Below are positions 54,315-63,439 of a stretch of 64,000 nt of DNA, piece after piece. Source of the DNA: JBCCXL01 sp039191605 (GTDB lineage: Bacteria > Acidobacteriota > Thermoanaerobaculia > Multivoradales > JAHZIX01). Positions within the stretch are counted from its first letter, which is position 1. Each line of letters starts with the position of its first letter. The position numbers and the translations under genes were made by a program. The stretch spans positions 1 through 64,000 of the forward strand of contig JBCCXL010000005.1 of assembly GCA_039191605.1 (NCBI GenBank), read 5' to 3'. The notes below the pieces were generated by a model. It did not search any database. It saw only the letters and a list, made by a program, of their open reading frames with translations, and was not told where the DNA came from.

Positions 54315-56276
54315 ATGATCGCAGTATCCCAGCTCGGCAAAAGCTTTGGTCACCAGACCCTGTTCTCCAGCGTCTCGCTGCAGTTCAACCCCGGCAATTG
54401 TTACGGCATCGTCGGCGCCAACGGCTCCGGGAAGTCCACCTTCCTGCGCATCCTCACCGGCGACGAGCTGCCCAGCGACGGCGAGGTCGCGCTGCCCAAG
54501 CGGCTGCGCCTCGGGGTGCTGCGCCAGGACCACTTCCTCCACGAGGAGCAGCGCATCCTCGACGTGGCGATGATGGGGCGGCGGGACGTCTGGGACGCCA
54601 TGCAGGAGAAGGAAGAGCTGCTGGAAAAGGCCGAGGTGAGCTTCGACGGCGACCGCTACGCCGAGCTCGAAGACCTCATCGTGCGCAACGACGGCTACAC
54701 CCTGGAAGCCCGGGCCGGCGAGATCCTGGAAGGCTTAGGGATCCCCACCGAGGTCCACCAGCAGGCCCTCTCCACCCTCTCCGGCGGCTTCAAGCTGCGG
54801 GTGCTGCTGGGGCAGGTGCTGGCGGCGGAGCCGGACGTGCTGCTCCTCGATGAGCCCACCAACCATCTCGATATTCTCTCTATCCGCTGGCTGGAGAAAT
54901 TCCTCAACGACTACCCCGGCACCGCTCTGCTGATCTCCCACGACCAGCGCTTCCTCGACAACGTCTGCACCCACATCGTCGACGTCGATTACGAGACGCT
55001 GCGCCTCTACGTCGGCAACTACACCGCCTTCGATATCGCCAAGCAGGAAGAGCGGGAGCGCAAGCAGGTGGAGATCGCCCGCCAGGAAAAGAAGGTCGCC
55101 GAGCTCCAGGCCTTCGTCGACCGCTTTCGCGCCAAGGCCAGCAAGGCCCGCCAGGCCCAGAGCAAGGCGAAGCAGATCGAGCGCATGGAAGACGGCATCG
55201 ACGAGCTGGTGCCCAGCTCCCGCCGCTACCCCATCTTCCGCTTCCGCCAGCGCCGCCCCAGCGGCAAGCGGGTGCTGGAAATGGAGGGCATCGACAAGGC
55301 CTACGGCGACAATCAGGTGCTGGAGGGCGTCGACCTGGTGGTGAACCGCGACGATCGCCTCGCCATCCTCGGACCCAACGGCATCGGCAAGTCCACCCTG
55401 CTGAAGATCGCCGTCGGCCGCCTCGCCGCCGACGCCGGCAACCTGGAATGGGGCTACGAGACCCACCCCGGCTACTTCGCCCAGGATCACCACGAGCTGC
55501 TGGGAGATTCCTCCGCCACCGTCCAGAGCTGGCTTTGGGAGGCCTGCCCCACCGAGACCATCGGCTTCGTGCGCGGCAACCTCGGCCAGGTGCTCTTCTC
55601 CGGCGACGAAGCCAAGAAAAACGTCCGAGCCCTCTCCGGTGGCGAGGCCGCGAGGCTGGTCTTCTCCCGCCTCACGGTGGAAAAGCCCAACATCCTGATC
55701 CTCGATGAGCCCACCAACCATCTCGATCTCGAGGCCATCGACGCTCTCATCAAGGCCCTGAAGGAATACGACGGCACCCTGATCTTCGTCTCCCACGACC
55801 GCTACTTCGTCAGCCAGCTGGCCACCCGCATCCTCGAGATCCGCCCCGATGGCTACCAGGACTTCCGCGGCACCTACGACGAATACCTAGAGCGCTGCGG
55901 CGACGATCACCTCGACGCCGACGCCGTCGTCCTCAAGGCCAAGCGCGAGAAAAGCAAGAGCCGCGCCGCCAAGGCCGATGCCAAGGGTGGCAACGCCGAC
56001 GCCGCCAACGAGAAAAAAGAAGCCGCCCGCCGCAAGAAGCGCCTCAAGGCCGTCAACAAGCGCCTGGAGGAAGTCACCTCCGGCATCGAACAGGCCGAAG
56101 CCCGAGTGGGCGAGATCAACGAGCTCTTCTGCGACCCCACCTTCTTCGACAAGACCGAGCGCACCAAGGTCGTCAAGCTCGAAAAAGAGCAAAAAGAGCT
56201 CAGCGCCAAGATCGAAGAGCTGATGGAAGAGTGGGAAGAGCTGGAGGCGGAGAAGGGGGAGTTGGGGGAGGGGTGA
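54315..56276 (+). CDS. ABC-F family ATPase
   Basis: The 653-residue soluble protein has two ABC domains. Walker A motifs are GANGSGKST (near residue 36) and GPNGIGKST, signatures LSGGFKLRVLL and LSGGEAARLVFS, and Walker B LLLDEPTNHLD and ILDEPTNHLD. Between them is a charged linker (KQEERERKQVEIARQEKK) and no membrane domain. A Lys/Glu-rich coiled coil (about residues 540-650) forms the C-terminus. The layout is YbiT-like ABC-F; such proteins act on ribosomes, often in translation rescue. Confidence 0.92.
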   Translation: MIAVSQLGKSFGHQTLFSSVSLQFNPGNCYGIVGANGSGKSTFLRILTGDELPSDGEVALPKRLRLGVLRQDHFLHEEQRILDVAMMGRRDVWDAMQEKEELLEKAEVSFDGDRYAELEDLIVRNDGYTLEARAGEILEGLGIPTEVHQQALSTLSGGFKLRVLLGQVLAAEPDVLLLDEPTNHLDILSIRWLEKFLNDYPGTALLISHDQRFLDNVCTHIVDVDYETLRLYVGNYTAFDIAKQEERERKQVEIARQEKKVAELQAFVDRFRAKASKARQAQSKAKQIERMEDGIDELVPSSRRYPIFRFRQRRPSGKRVLEMEGIDKAYGDNQVLEGVDLVVNRDDRLAILGPNGIGKSTLLKIAVGRLAADAGNLEWGYETHPGYFAQDHHELLGDSSATVQSWLWEACPTETIGFVRGNLGQVLFSGDEAKKNVRALSGGEAARLVFSRLTVEKPNILILDEPTNHLDLEAIDALIKALKEYDGTLIFVSHDRYFVSQLATRILEIRPDGYQDFRGTYDEYLERCGDDHLDADAVVLKAKREKSKSRAAKADAKGGNADAANEKKEAARRKKRLKAVNKRLEEVTSGIEQAEARVGEINELFCDPTFFDKTERTKVVKLEKEQKELSAKIEELMEEWEELEAEKGELGEG

Positions 56277-56307
56277 CGTGCGGAGAGGCGTGATGAACGT
56301 CGAAAGA

Positions 56308-56339
56308 CCCTGAGATCTCGCTGGATGGAGATCTCAGGG
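56308..56339. terminator. Hairpin between ABC-F gene and CHAT operon
   Basis: CCCTGAGATCTC pairs perfectly with GAGATCTCAGGG around an 8-base loop. It lies between the convergent ends of the ABC-F gene and the CsgG-like lipoprotein gene and may serve both strands. The U-run is weak. Confidence 0.7.
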
Positions 56340-56452
56340 CCGCAGGCTTTATCTCGTACAAGGCCTCAAATTCCTCCTTGTTCGACCTTGAACCAGAGTC
56401 AACCTTCGGACAATAGGGTTAACTACTTCACAGGCGGACGCCAAAGAAGGTT

Positions 56453-57889
56453 TCAGTTCCTCTCAGCAGCTAGCTCACCACTCCATATGGTGCTATTTTC
56501 AATCAACTGATCCATCTCTGGTTGATTATCTGATTCTGTCCGCAGTGCCCACTCTTCGACCTTTCCGGCTAGCCCAAGCATCCGAAGAGTTGTTTTCGAA
56601 TACCCCAGGCGATAAGCAGAATGAAGTTTGGCAACTCCCTCTTCCCGCTGGTTGTTACACAGCAAAGAGATACCGTAGTTATGCAGGTACCTTGCTAATT
56701 GTAACTGATTCATTCTTGGCACCTCTTTGTACGCTGACTTCTCGAAGACCTCTACAGCCCTCGCACAATCTCCTACCTTTACATGGTGTACCGCATCGGA
56801 GTGAGACCAAGGTTGGTCATCCCACATTTCTACTGAGTGCCAGACCGGACGTGCAAAAAAGTCGTCTGCAAATCCATTCGCGAGATCTTCGGCAGCCTTG
56901 AAGACTTGATATTGTTCTCCTTTCGTAGGAGTAATATCACCGGTATTCTTCGCAACTGCACTAGCACTACTGCTTCCAGTCGAGCCAGCAGGACTGGATA
57001 AGAGAGTATTCGTTCCTTTCCACTGGTTAGAACTCAGCGGAACACCATACTTACTACCAAGGCTCTGTCCAATCTTTGCACCTGAACTTTTGATCTTCGA
57101 GCCAAGAGGGCGCAAGTACTTGTCTGTAATTCCCTCCTGCAATGAGAGGTCTGCCTCGCTCTTTGAATGAGATGATAGAGCACTTGACTGAGGACTTCCG
57201 CCCTTAGCTTGACCATCTTCTCCAGCCTCATCTGCCGCTTCCTCCGGCTCAATCGGCTTCAAGGGTAGATCAAGCATATTTGCCAGCCGAGTCGATCTAG
57301 GAATGAAATCCCCTTCACTTGCGCTAGAGACTTCAACCCGGCCAGATTTAATATCAATAATCTGCAACGTCGCAAAGATACTATACTGCACCCGGGACTC
57401 AGCATCCGGCGCCGTATTGCTAGTAAGTCCGCAGTAAGGAATGCGGCCAACAATGAAGTAAGAGGCCCCAAGAAGGTTGCCTAGCTGCTCCACCTGCTTA
57501 GAATCAAACATACCGTTCCAGTTTGCACTCATCTCATCAACTATCGTGTCCAGATCTTCGCGAGAGAGAACTTGGTAGTTAGCGTTCTCTACCAAGCGAC
57601 GCTTTAGAGCATCCTTCACCGCCATTGCGCATAATCCTGCTCCACCAAGTTGACTGTTAGACTTAAGATCTGTCACTACAATCGTACTGCCCGGCGGAAT
57701 CGTAGTCTTATCCGTTGGAGTTGCCAAAACTGATACCCGAACGGTTTCTGGTTCTGGAACAGGCTCTGTAGGAGCTTTCGCAAGCGCTATCGGTGTAACG
57801 GGATCGGGCTTATTATTACAAGCAATACTTAAGCTAATAACTGCAAGTACGACTGTCAGGTGAATGAATCTAACTCTTCGGTAATTCAC
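56453..57889 (-). CDS. CsgG-like lipoprotein of CHAT operon
   Basis: GTG start at 57889, with AAAGGA about 9 bases upstream and only 2 bases after the CHAT gene's stop. The 478-residue protein has the lipobox LSIAC with Cys24. A CsgG-like periplasmic fold follows (about residues 65-200): IVVTDLKSNSQLGGAGLCAM, LVENANYQVLSREDLDTIVDE and GASYFIVGRIPYCG. A long Ser-rich linker comes next, then a C-terminal helical region (about 340-478). Codon use is distinctly less GC-rich than in the rest of the window. CsgG-type proteins form outer-membrane pores or periplasmic assemblies; an outer-membrane partner for the CHAT protein is inferred. Confidence 0.75.
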   Translation of the reverse strand: MNYRRVRFIHLTVVLAVISLSIACNNKPDPVTPIALAKAPTEPVPEPETVRVSVLATPTDKTTIPPGSTIVVTDLKSNSQLGGAGLCAMAVKDALKRRLVENANYQVLSREDLDTIVDEMSANWNGMFDSKQVEQLGNLLGASYFIVGRIPYCGLTSNTAPDAESRVQYSIFATLQIIDIKSGRVEVSSASEGDFIPRSTRLANMLDLPLKPIEPEEAADEAGEDGQAKGGSPQSSALSSHSKSEADLSLQEGITDKYLRPLGSKIKSSGAKIGQSLGSKYGVPLSSNQWKGTNTLLSSPAGSTGSSSASAVAKNTGDITPTKGEQYQVFKAAEDLANGFADDFFARPVWHSVEMWDDQPWSHSDAVHHVKVGDCARAVEVFEKSAYKEVPRMNQLQLARYLHNYGISLLCNNQREEGVAKLHSAYRLGYSKTTLRMLGLAGKVEEWALRTESDNQPEMDQLIENSTIWSGELAAERN

Positions 57890-57891
57890 GC

Positions 57892-60003
57892 CTAAGTCCT
57901 TTCTCTCAAAGCATCGATGATTTGTTCCAGGCAGCGCTCTGCCGCCTGATTTAGGGCTGCGTTTTCAGACCCAGAAGAGCCAGTATGGTTTCCTGAGACC
58001 CTGGCCAATCGCTCCATCGTTACAGAATCAAACAGTGTTGCTTCCAAATAGAGATCAACGGCGCTAATGTTAGCCACAGGCCCTCTCTTCGAGCTAGATG
58101 TACCACTCACAAATAGGTAAAACTCTGAGCCGCGAGTCTTCGAAGCATCTAGATCTGCCTGATAGGGATCATGAACCCCCGGAACGAGTACTGCTTCAAC
58201 AGCATTGAGTGTTTGAATTGCTTGGCGCACAGCGGAACTTATGCTCGGTTCAACATTGGATGTTGCGAGAACCGCGACTCGCCCTGGAACAACCATCGTG
58301 GATTGAGTCGACCCGGAAAGCTGTGGAGGAGAGATGCTGCCGGGCTCTTTCTCTTGCATACCGGATGAGTTAACTTCCGGTGAATCCCTAGTGTGCAAAA
58401 GACTCTGCCTAGAATCATTTGGTTGCTGCGGTGAATCGGTTATCAAAGAATCGGTCAATGGCGGCGACTTGGTTTCTGAATTCGAGGACTCTGACTCTTC
58501 AGGTTCATTGAATTCAACTGATCCAATCCGACTCACAGTCAATTCATCCGTTGCTACTGTTGACCCTCCCGCCGCTGAAGGCGTGCCGTCTCCATATTCA
58601 CCTCTAGCCTCAGTTGACCCTATACCGCTAAAGAGGTTGGCCATCTGAATACCAAGTCCAGAGACAAAGAAAGACAAACAAAGCAACAGTAACGAAATAG
58701 TGATAATGCGTGGATGCCGGATCCAAGGCGCTTCCGCTATTGATTGATTGGGGTCTAATCTCCTCCGAGAACTGAGCTTCGGCCATTGGCCACGATCAAG
58801 CCCTCGGACGCGTCCAAGACTGTCATCGGTTTCTATCGTCGTTGGGCTCGGATCGAACACCAGATTTGGTCTGTCAGCCGATACATCGTCAGCGGCTTGT
58901 GGTCCTCGCTTCTCTGATAACCCGAAGAGAAGCTGGGCAGACGGGGTTCCGTAGAGCACATAGGCCAACCAGGCGAGGTCCGCAGGATGCTGCCCGCGAA
59001 GCACGACTCGCGCTTGATGAACGGCGGTCCCTAAGTCACAACCCTGGACCAACGCACCATAAAAGGCCTCGGCAAAAATCTTGGCGCTCGCCGAACTGAC
59101 GGACCAGCTCGGAGCGATGAACCCAGCACAGCCGGCGTCGACCCAGGTGCGAGCCCAACCTTGCAGCCCGGTGAGAGATACCGCCATGCGGCCTACACTG
59201 CAGCTATTCAAAAAGATGAAGGGGCGTTGACGCCGAAGTTTGTCCTGTACCGCCTTGGTCACGTTGCGCGGCCGAAAGGGCCGGTCCGCCGTCAAGATCT
59301 GGGCATCGAGAGAGGACTCTAGATCGTGCTCCCCGTGGCCACTGAAGTGCAGCAGGTCAAAGGAGGACTCTAGGAGATGCTGATACAACGATTGGAAGGT
59401 CACGTTCGTCTCGATGCTTGCACTCACGTCGTCCGACACGCTTTCAACCCCCTGTAGCAGCGACGTTTCGTCCCACTCCGGGCCCTCCACCATCGCCCGC
59501 AGACCGAGCATGTGCCGAATGTCGCGGTTTTCTACGGGCCTCTGCTGCCCAGCGAGCCAACGACCCATGCGAAATCTCACACAGAGAAATTCATCGCCGT
59601 CATGCAGGAGCTCCCAGGGGATCCAGGGCTCGTTGGAGGTCACCAACAAGGTTTCCACCGATGACGGCAAGCCGCGGTAAATATGCTGAATCTCGCCGAC
59701 AAACAGGCTACGGAATAGATCCTCGCCGATCCCTACGACCTCGCTCTCGACCTCCTGCCGGCTGAGGCGCTTCCCATCGGGACTACGCTTCCGCAACTCC
59801 TCTAAACCTCGGTAGAGACGTCGCTGGAAGTCCTCTGGAGAGGCTTCCACTCGGGGGCCAGCAACAGAAACATGATGAAAACCCACCACTCCGCTAGGGG
59901 AATCGAGGATGTACTCCAAGGATCTGGAGCTGCCGCTCTCCTTGGTGACAACCCGTATCGTCAGATCGATCGGTCGTCCGTCTCTCGGATCTCTTGGGGA
60001 CAA
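57892..60003 (-). CDS. Membrane-anchored CHAT-domain cysteine protease
   Basis: Longest start is TTG at 60003 with no Shine-Dalgarno; no ATG or GTG lies upstream before a stop, so the start is uncertain. The 703-residue protein has a CHAT (caspase HetF-associated with TPRs) domain with the His in LLHFSGHGEHD (His223) and the Cys in IFLNSCSVGRMA (Cys268), plus WIPWELLHDGDEF upstream and AWLAYVLYGTP downstream. Both catalytic residues are present. One membrane helix (about 432-453, preceded by basic residues, so N-terminus inside) leads to a Ser/Pro/Glu-rich linker. A C-terminal domain follows (about 570-703: VAVLATSN, AVDLYLEATLFD, AAERCLEQIIDAL) that resembles CsgG/TolB-N. The protease would thus be cytosolic and the tail periplasmic. 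Immediately upstream of the CsgG-like lipoprotein gene. Confidence 0.85.
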   Translation of the reverse strand: MSPRDPRDGRPIDLTIRVVTKESGSSRSLEYILDSPSGVVGFHHVSVAGPRVEASPEDFQRRLYRGLEELRKRSPDGKRLSRQEVESEVVGIGEDLFRSLFVGEIQHIYRGLPSSVETLLVTSNEPWIPWELLHDGDEFLCVRFRMGRWLAGQQRPVENRDIRHMLGLRAMVEGPEWDETSLLQGVESVSDDVSASIETNVTFQSLYQHLLESSFDLLHFSGHGEHDLESSLDAQILTADRPFRPRNVTKAVQDKLRRQRPFIFLNSCSVGRMAVSLTGLQGWARTWVDAGCAGFIAPSWSVSSASAKIFAEAFYGALVQGCDLGTAVHQARVVLRGQHPADLAWLAYVLYGTPSAQLLFGLSEKRGPQAADDVSADRPNLVFDPSPTTIETDDSLGRVRGLDRGQWPKLSSRRRLDPNQSIAEAPWIRHPRIITISLLLLCLSFFVSGLGIQMANLFSGIGSTEARGEYGDGTPSAAGGSTVATDELTVSRIGSVEFNEPEESESSNSETKSPPLTDSLITDSPQQPNDSRQSLLHTRDSPEVNSSGMQEKEPGSISPPQLSGSTQSTMVVPGRVAVLATSNVEPSISSAVRQAIQTLNAVEAVLVPGVHDPYQADLDASKTRGSEFYLFVSGTSSSKRGPVANISAVDLYLEATLFDSVTMERLARVSGNHTGSSGSENAALNQAAERCLEQIIDALRERT

Positions 60004-60119
60004 GGTGTGCTTAGAGAAATAGTTGGAGCCTGGATCGAAGAAACAACGTCACCGGCCAGAGACCCCAAGAATGAAAAGCACGTTTAGGCCGAGAGGCTGG
60101 AGCGAGAGGAAAAAGCTCT

Positions 60120-60563
60120 TCATCGGAGACCAGCATGTTCCTTCCGCAATGGGTGATTTGCCTCTTGTCCCACCTCAACAACCTCAGCTCGTAAATCAGC
60201 CAGCGGAAGCTCCCGATCGCAGGTCAAAAGAGAGGCACCGAGCTCTTCCGCAAGGGCAGCGGCGAGGGCAACGTCCGAAACGGCCTGTTCGCGCAGACCC
60301 CAGGCTCGAACCACCAACCCGACAAAGTCGGCAGGAGGAGGTGCTAGAGCAAGAAGCCGCGCGAGTCGATTCAGGGCGATCAATGCCCTCTCTTCAGAGA
60401 TCTCCTCTCTGTCGCGATACTCCCTCAACACATCGAGCACAGCGACCCGGGTCCCAGGAGCTAGGAATACTGGTGGACTCTCAATCATCCAATCGGAGAC
60501 CGAATCAGCGTCTGGGCGCGCGAGCAGAAGCTCGAGGACCGCCGTCGCGTCGAGGACTACCAA
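60120..60563 (-). CDS. PIN-domain protein, no adjacent antitoxin
   Basis: A TTG at 60563 is supported by a strong GGAGGAG 6 bases upstream and overlaps the stop of the preceding gene by 7 bases, so translation is coupled. The 147-residue protein has a PIN fold: N-terminal VLDATAVLELL (Asp5) and C-terminal VSDVALAAALAEELGASLLTCDREL with the acidic metal-binding residues. The middle Glu/Asp pair lies in LREYRDREEISEE. VapC toxins have this size, but the gene before it is not a VapB antitoxin; it is the C25-like protease gene. Single-strand RNA nuclease activity is expected from the family, not shown. Confidence 0.82.
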   Translation of the reverse strand: MVVLDATAVLELLLARPDADSVSDWMIESPPVFLAPGTRVAVLDVLREYRDREEISEERALIALNRLARLLALAPPPADFVGLVVRAWGLREQAVSDVALAAALAEELGASLLTCDRELPLADLRAEVVEVGQEANHPLRKEHAGLR

Positions 60564-62224
60564 GGTCGTCTCCTCCCCGATCGTAGTCGGCGCAAGATCT
60601 CCACTGGCGACTCGGCAGAGCGCACCGGCTCGTCCCCGGCGACTTCACCGAGCAAGACACGAAGATCCCCCAAAGCAAATTGAGGAGAGACTGAAGCCAT
60701 AGTTGAAGGAGATGGAGCAGAGAGTAGGCTTCTGCGAGGCCCGACGGCAAGCCGAACCGCCGGGTCCCCCAGCACAACGAAATTGCGAGCATCAGCGTAA
60801 GCCCGCCAGAGCCTCGCCAGCGCAAGATCGTCGACAGCGAGCCCCTTCGAATCTTCGCCCTGAGGGTCGGTGACGCCACTCAGCTGCGACGCCAAGTCCG
60901 CATGCCGCTCATTCATCCAGTCCATCGCATGACCCACGGGGTAGCCATCGAGCAGGTATTTGACCATCGACTCGATGTGGCGCGTCTCGCGAGACTCCAG
61001 CGAATCGAAGGAGAGGGTCCAGGCACGATCGAAGTGTCCTAGGACCGCCAGCGCACCCTGCCTCAAGAAGGTTTGACCAAGCTTGGAGAAGAAGGGGCGG
61101 GGGGCGATCCTTTGAGGGCCACTCTTCCCCGCGGGGAAATTGTCGTGCTGCGGCGTCCCGGCGGTGTAGCAACCGAAGAGGAAGGCCACCAAGCCGCGAA
61201 GATCAGCTCCCCGTAGGTCCTCGGCGCCAAAGCGATTCACCGCATCTGCCGGCTGACCTGGTGCCCACTCGCTACACAGGATGTCTCCCTGATGCTCTCG
61301 CTGACCCGCGGCCCCTGACGAGTAGGCCGCACCGTGAGAGGTGGTGAACAACAGCGCGGGCACCTGACCGCTGCAGAGCAGCTGGCTCAACGCTTCCTTA
61401 CTGCCTCCTTCTTTTTGGATCGCCCACTCCGAACGCTCACGGCGCATCAACTCGCAAACCACCCCGACGAGCTTTTCGTCCATCAGCCTGGTGGCGGCAT
61501 CGCCCTGGTTACGCACCGAGACGAAGCTCATCTTTGCCGACGAGTTGTGCCGCTTCTGGGTCTCCGCCGCCACCACCGCCCGCGCGTATCGGCCGTAGTC
61601 CTCCAGCTCGTCGAAGGCCAGGCGTCCGACCGCATATTGGACATCGAGTAGGTACTGGAAGCTGAGAGGGATCTCCTCGGCATCTCCCACCAGCAGAAGG
61701 TAGTAGGGCAGCACCTCTGGGCGGGCGGGGCCGCTCGGGATGTTGTGAGCGCTGAGAAAGCCCCTATTCAAAGGGCCAGGGCAGTAGGTCAGGAGGCGAA
61801 AGAAAGAAGCGATTCCCGGACCTGGGAAAGATGCCGAATCTAGAAGGGATTGTGGTCCCGTCGTTCCCGGCACCTTCTGCCCCTCGGTCACCTGCTTGCG
61901 CCGCAGATCGAGGAGCGGTGCCAGCTGCTGCTGGAGTTCCCTTCGACCGAGCTTCGGCTTGGCCGGAAAAACGACGCCCCAACCCGAAGAGGCCAGGCTC
62001 GCCGGATCAACATCGGCAGCCGGGCGACGATCCGGCCCCATCTCCTGCCCGTCCCGCCATCGGGCAATGAAGTCTTTCTCGAGCCTCTCTTCATCCCCCC
62101 ATCGAAGCTCTCGGAGTCGCTGAGCAAACTCTTCGGTGCTCACCGAGCCGTCGAGGGAGCATCCGGTCGCGGCATCAATTCCCGGAAAGACGATGGTCGA
62201 AGCAGACGAGGCACGGGATCTCAT
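60557..62224 (-). CDS. C25/caspase-like clan CD cysteine protease
   Basis: The ATG at 62224 has AGAGGAA about 8 bases upstream and gives 555 residues. After about 165 residues with no recognised domain comes YYLLLVGDAEEIPLSFQY and YAVGRLAFDE, typical of C25 (gingipain-like) peptidases. The likely catalytic pair is His297 in LFTTSHGAAYSSG and Cys352 in LFGCYTAGTPQHD, the clan CD order. YPVGHAMDWMNE and NFVVLGDPAVRL follow, as in C25/CHAT-like families. There is no signal peptide, unlike secreted gingipains, suggesting a cytosolic role. It overlaps and is co-translated with the PIN gene, and shares the strand with the CHAT and CsgG-like genes. Confidence 0.72.
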   Translation of the reverse strand: MRSRASSASTIVFPGIDAATGCSLDGSVSTEEFAQRLRELRWGDEERLEKDFIARWRDGQEMGPDRRPAADVDPASLASSGWGVVFPAKPKLGRRELQQQLAPLLDLRRKQVTEGQKVPGTTGPQSLLDSASFPGPGIASFFRLLTYCPGPLNRGFLSAHNIPSGPARPEVLPYYLLLVGDAEEIPLSFQYLLDVQYAVGRLAFDELEDYGRYARAVVAAETQKRHNSSAKMSFVSVRNQGDAATRLMDEKLVGVVCELMRRERSEWAIQKEGGSKEALSQLLCSGQVPALLFTTSHGAAYSSGAAGQREHQGDILCSEWAPGQPADAVNRFGAEDLRGADLRGLVAFLFGCYTAGTPQHDNFPAGKSGPQRIAPRPFFSKLGQTFLRQGALAVLGHFDRAWTLSFDSLESRETRHIESMVKYLLDGYPVGHAMDWMNERHADLASQLSGVTDPQGEDSKGLAVDDLALARLWRAYADARNFVVLGDPAVRLAVGPRRSLLSAPSPSTMASVSPQFALGDLRVLLGEVAGDEPVRSAESPVEILRRLRSGRRRPW

Positions 62225-62404
62225 GGAGGGATTCCTCTGAAATCGAAGGCAAATGTCGATGTTCCAGCACAGCGACGGAACTGAAGGAATTGACCCCGGC
62301 CTGATCACCAAAGTTCGACGAGGCTATCGATTCGGCCGGGCGAAGCAAGCAGCTGGCTGAATCGAGCGATCCTGACTCGAGGATCCACGGGACCGAAACG
62401 ACGA

Positions 62405-62438
62405 AAAGCCCGCGAACCGGAATCGGTTCACGGGCTTT
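62405..62438. terminator. Terminator of SatD-like gene
   Basis: AAAGCCCG-c-GAACCG pairs with CGGTTC-a-CGGGCTTT (14 pairs, one mismatch, GAAT loop). On the minus strand a T-rich TTTTCGTCGTTT tail follows, so it ends the SatD-like transcript and separates it from the protease operon. Confidence 0.85.
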
Positions 62439-62483
62439 CATCATTCTCCCCAGAGTCGGGAGAGCTCTCTGGTGGCGAGTTGC

Positions 62484-63158
62484 TTAAGCGCTGACTCGCT
62501 TACCCTCCATCGCGCCGCCGATAGTGCCGTTGTTGCGATCCACCAGCTCCAGCAGGTGGCGGATGGCCACTTCGCTCTGGTCGATGAGCTCCCACTTGGT
62601 GGCGATGAGGGAGTGGGAGATCTGCTGCTGGGAGCGGCCGAGGGCCTCGGCGACTTTCAGCTGGTTGCGCTCGACCTGGTAGAGGCGCACGATCTCGCGC
62701 TGCAGCTTGGTCATCTCGCTCCAGCGCCACTGCAGCAGGTTGACCAGCACTTCCGCCGGCTCGTTGAGATCCTTCTGGCCGCTGGAGAGGGCGAAGGTGG
62801 TGCGGGAGCGCTTGAGCAGGGTCATGCGCTCGCGGGCGCGGTAGAAGGCGGGACCGTCCATCACTCCGGCGCGGCCGCTGTCGAGGCCGGCGGTGAGCTC
62901 GTCGTAGACCACCACCGAGCGGAAGCGCACCGGATGCAGGTTGCGCTCGAGCTCCGAGAGGGCCGAGTAGAGGCCGTGGATGGAGGTGAAGACGGCGGCC
63001 ATCTCGTCGCCCCGGGTGATCTCCAGGGGCGCGAAGAGGTCGGCCTGATGCCGCTCGTTGATGTGCTCCACGGCACTCTGCATGGAGTCGGTGAGGGCAG
63101 CCCGATCCCGGTGACGGGAGGACCCCATGATGTCGGCTAGCAGCACGTAGAATTTCAT
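62484..63158 (-). CDS. SatD-family protein with C-terminal HTH
   Basis: The 224-residue protein opens with YVLLADIMGSSRHRDR and has PLEITRGDEMAAVF in its central beta sheet, both typical of SatD-family proteins. The C-terminal 80 residues contain helix-turn-helix-like sequence (LYQVERNQLKVAEALGRSQQQISHSL). SatD-like proteins are poorly understood; a link to secretion or acid tolerance was proposed for the streptococcal operon. No Shine-Dalgarno is clear; a 7-pair hairpin lies 25-43 bases upstream of the ATG. Confidence 0.8.
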   Translation of the reverse strand: MKFYVLLADIMGSSRHRDRAALTDSMQSAVEHINERHQADLFAPLEITRGDEMAAVFTSIHGLYSALSELERNLHPVRFRSVVVYDELTAGLDSGRAGVMDGPAFYRARERMTLLKRSRTTFALSSGQKDLNEPAEVLVNLLQWRWSEMTKLQREIVRLYQVERNQLKVAEALGRSQQQISHSLIATKWELIDQSEVAIRHLLELVDRNNGTIGGAMEGKRVSA

Positions 63159-63182
63159 CGTCTGTTCAGTCTCACGGCTAGC

Positions 63183-63201
63183 TATCGCCTTCGCGGCGAT
63201 A
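63183..63201 (-). promoter_or_regulatory. Small inverted repeat upstream of SatD-like gene
   Basis: TATCGCC pairs with GGCGATA around TTCGC, centred about 34 bases before the ATG at 63158. It could be an operator or leader hairpin. Confidence 0.35.
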
Positions 63202-63439
63202 TCGGGAAGAACTTCTTCAGATCTCCGTCGCCGTCAACGCTAACGGGGGGGCCGTCGGGGCGAGGGCGCGGTTCCTCGGCGCCTCAGCGGCGCTCGGTGG
63301 AGAACTGTATGGCAAAACACTCAATCACAAGAATTGTAGTCAAGGCTCAGGGAGAGTGGCAAATCTTCGGCGATTTCTGCCCCGATTTCATCCTTCTTGG
63401 GACTTTCTTCTCAAATCACCGTCCTCAAGATCGTCGTCC

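Noticed and set aside
60120..60563. A classical VapBC toxin-antitoxin pair
   Set aside because: Only the PIN protein is present; the overlapping upstream gene is a 555-residue protease and the 116-base gap on the other side has no antitoxin-like frame.
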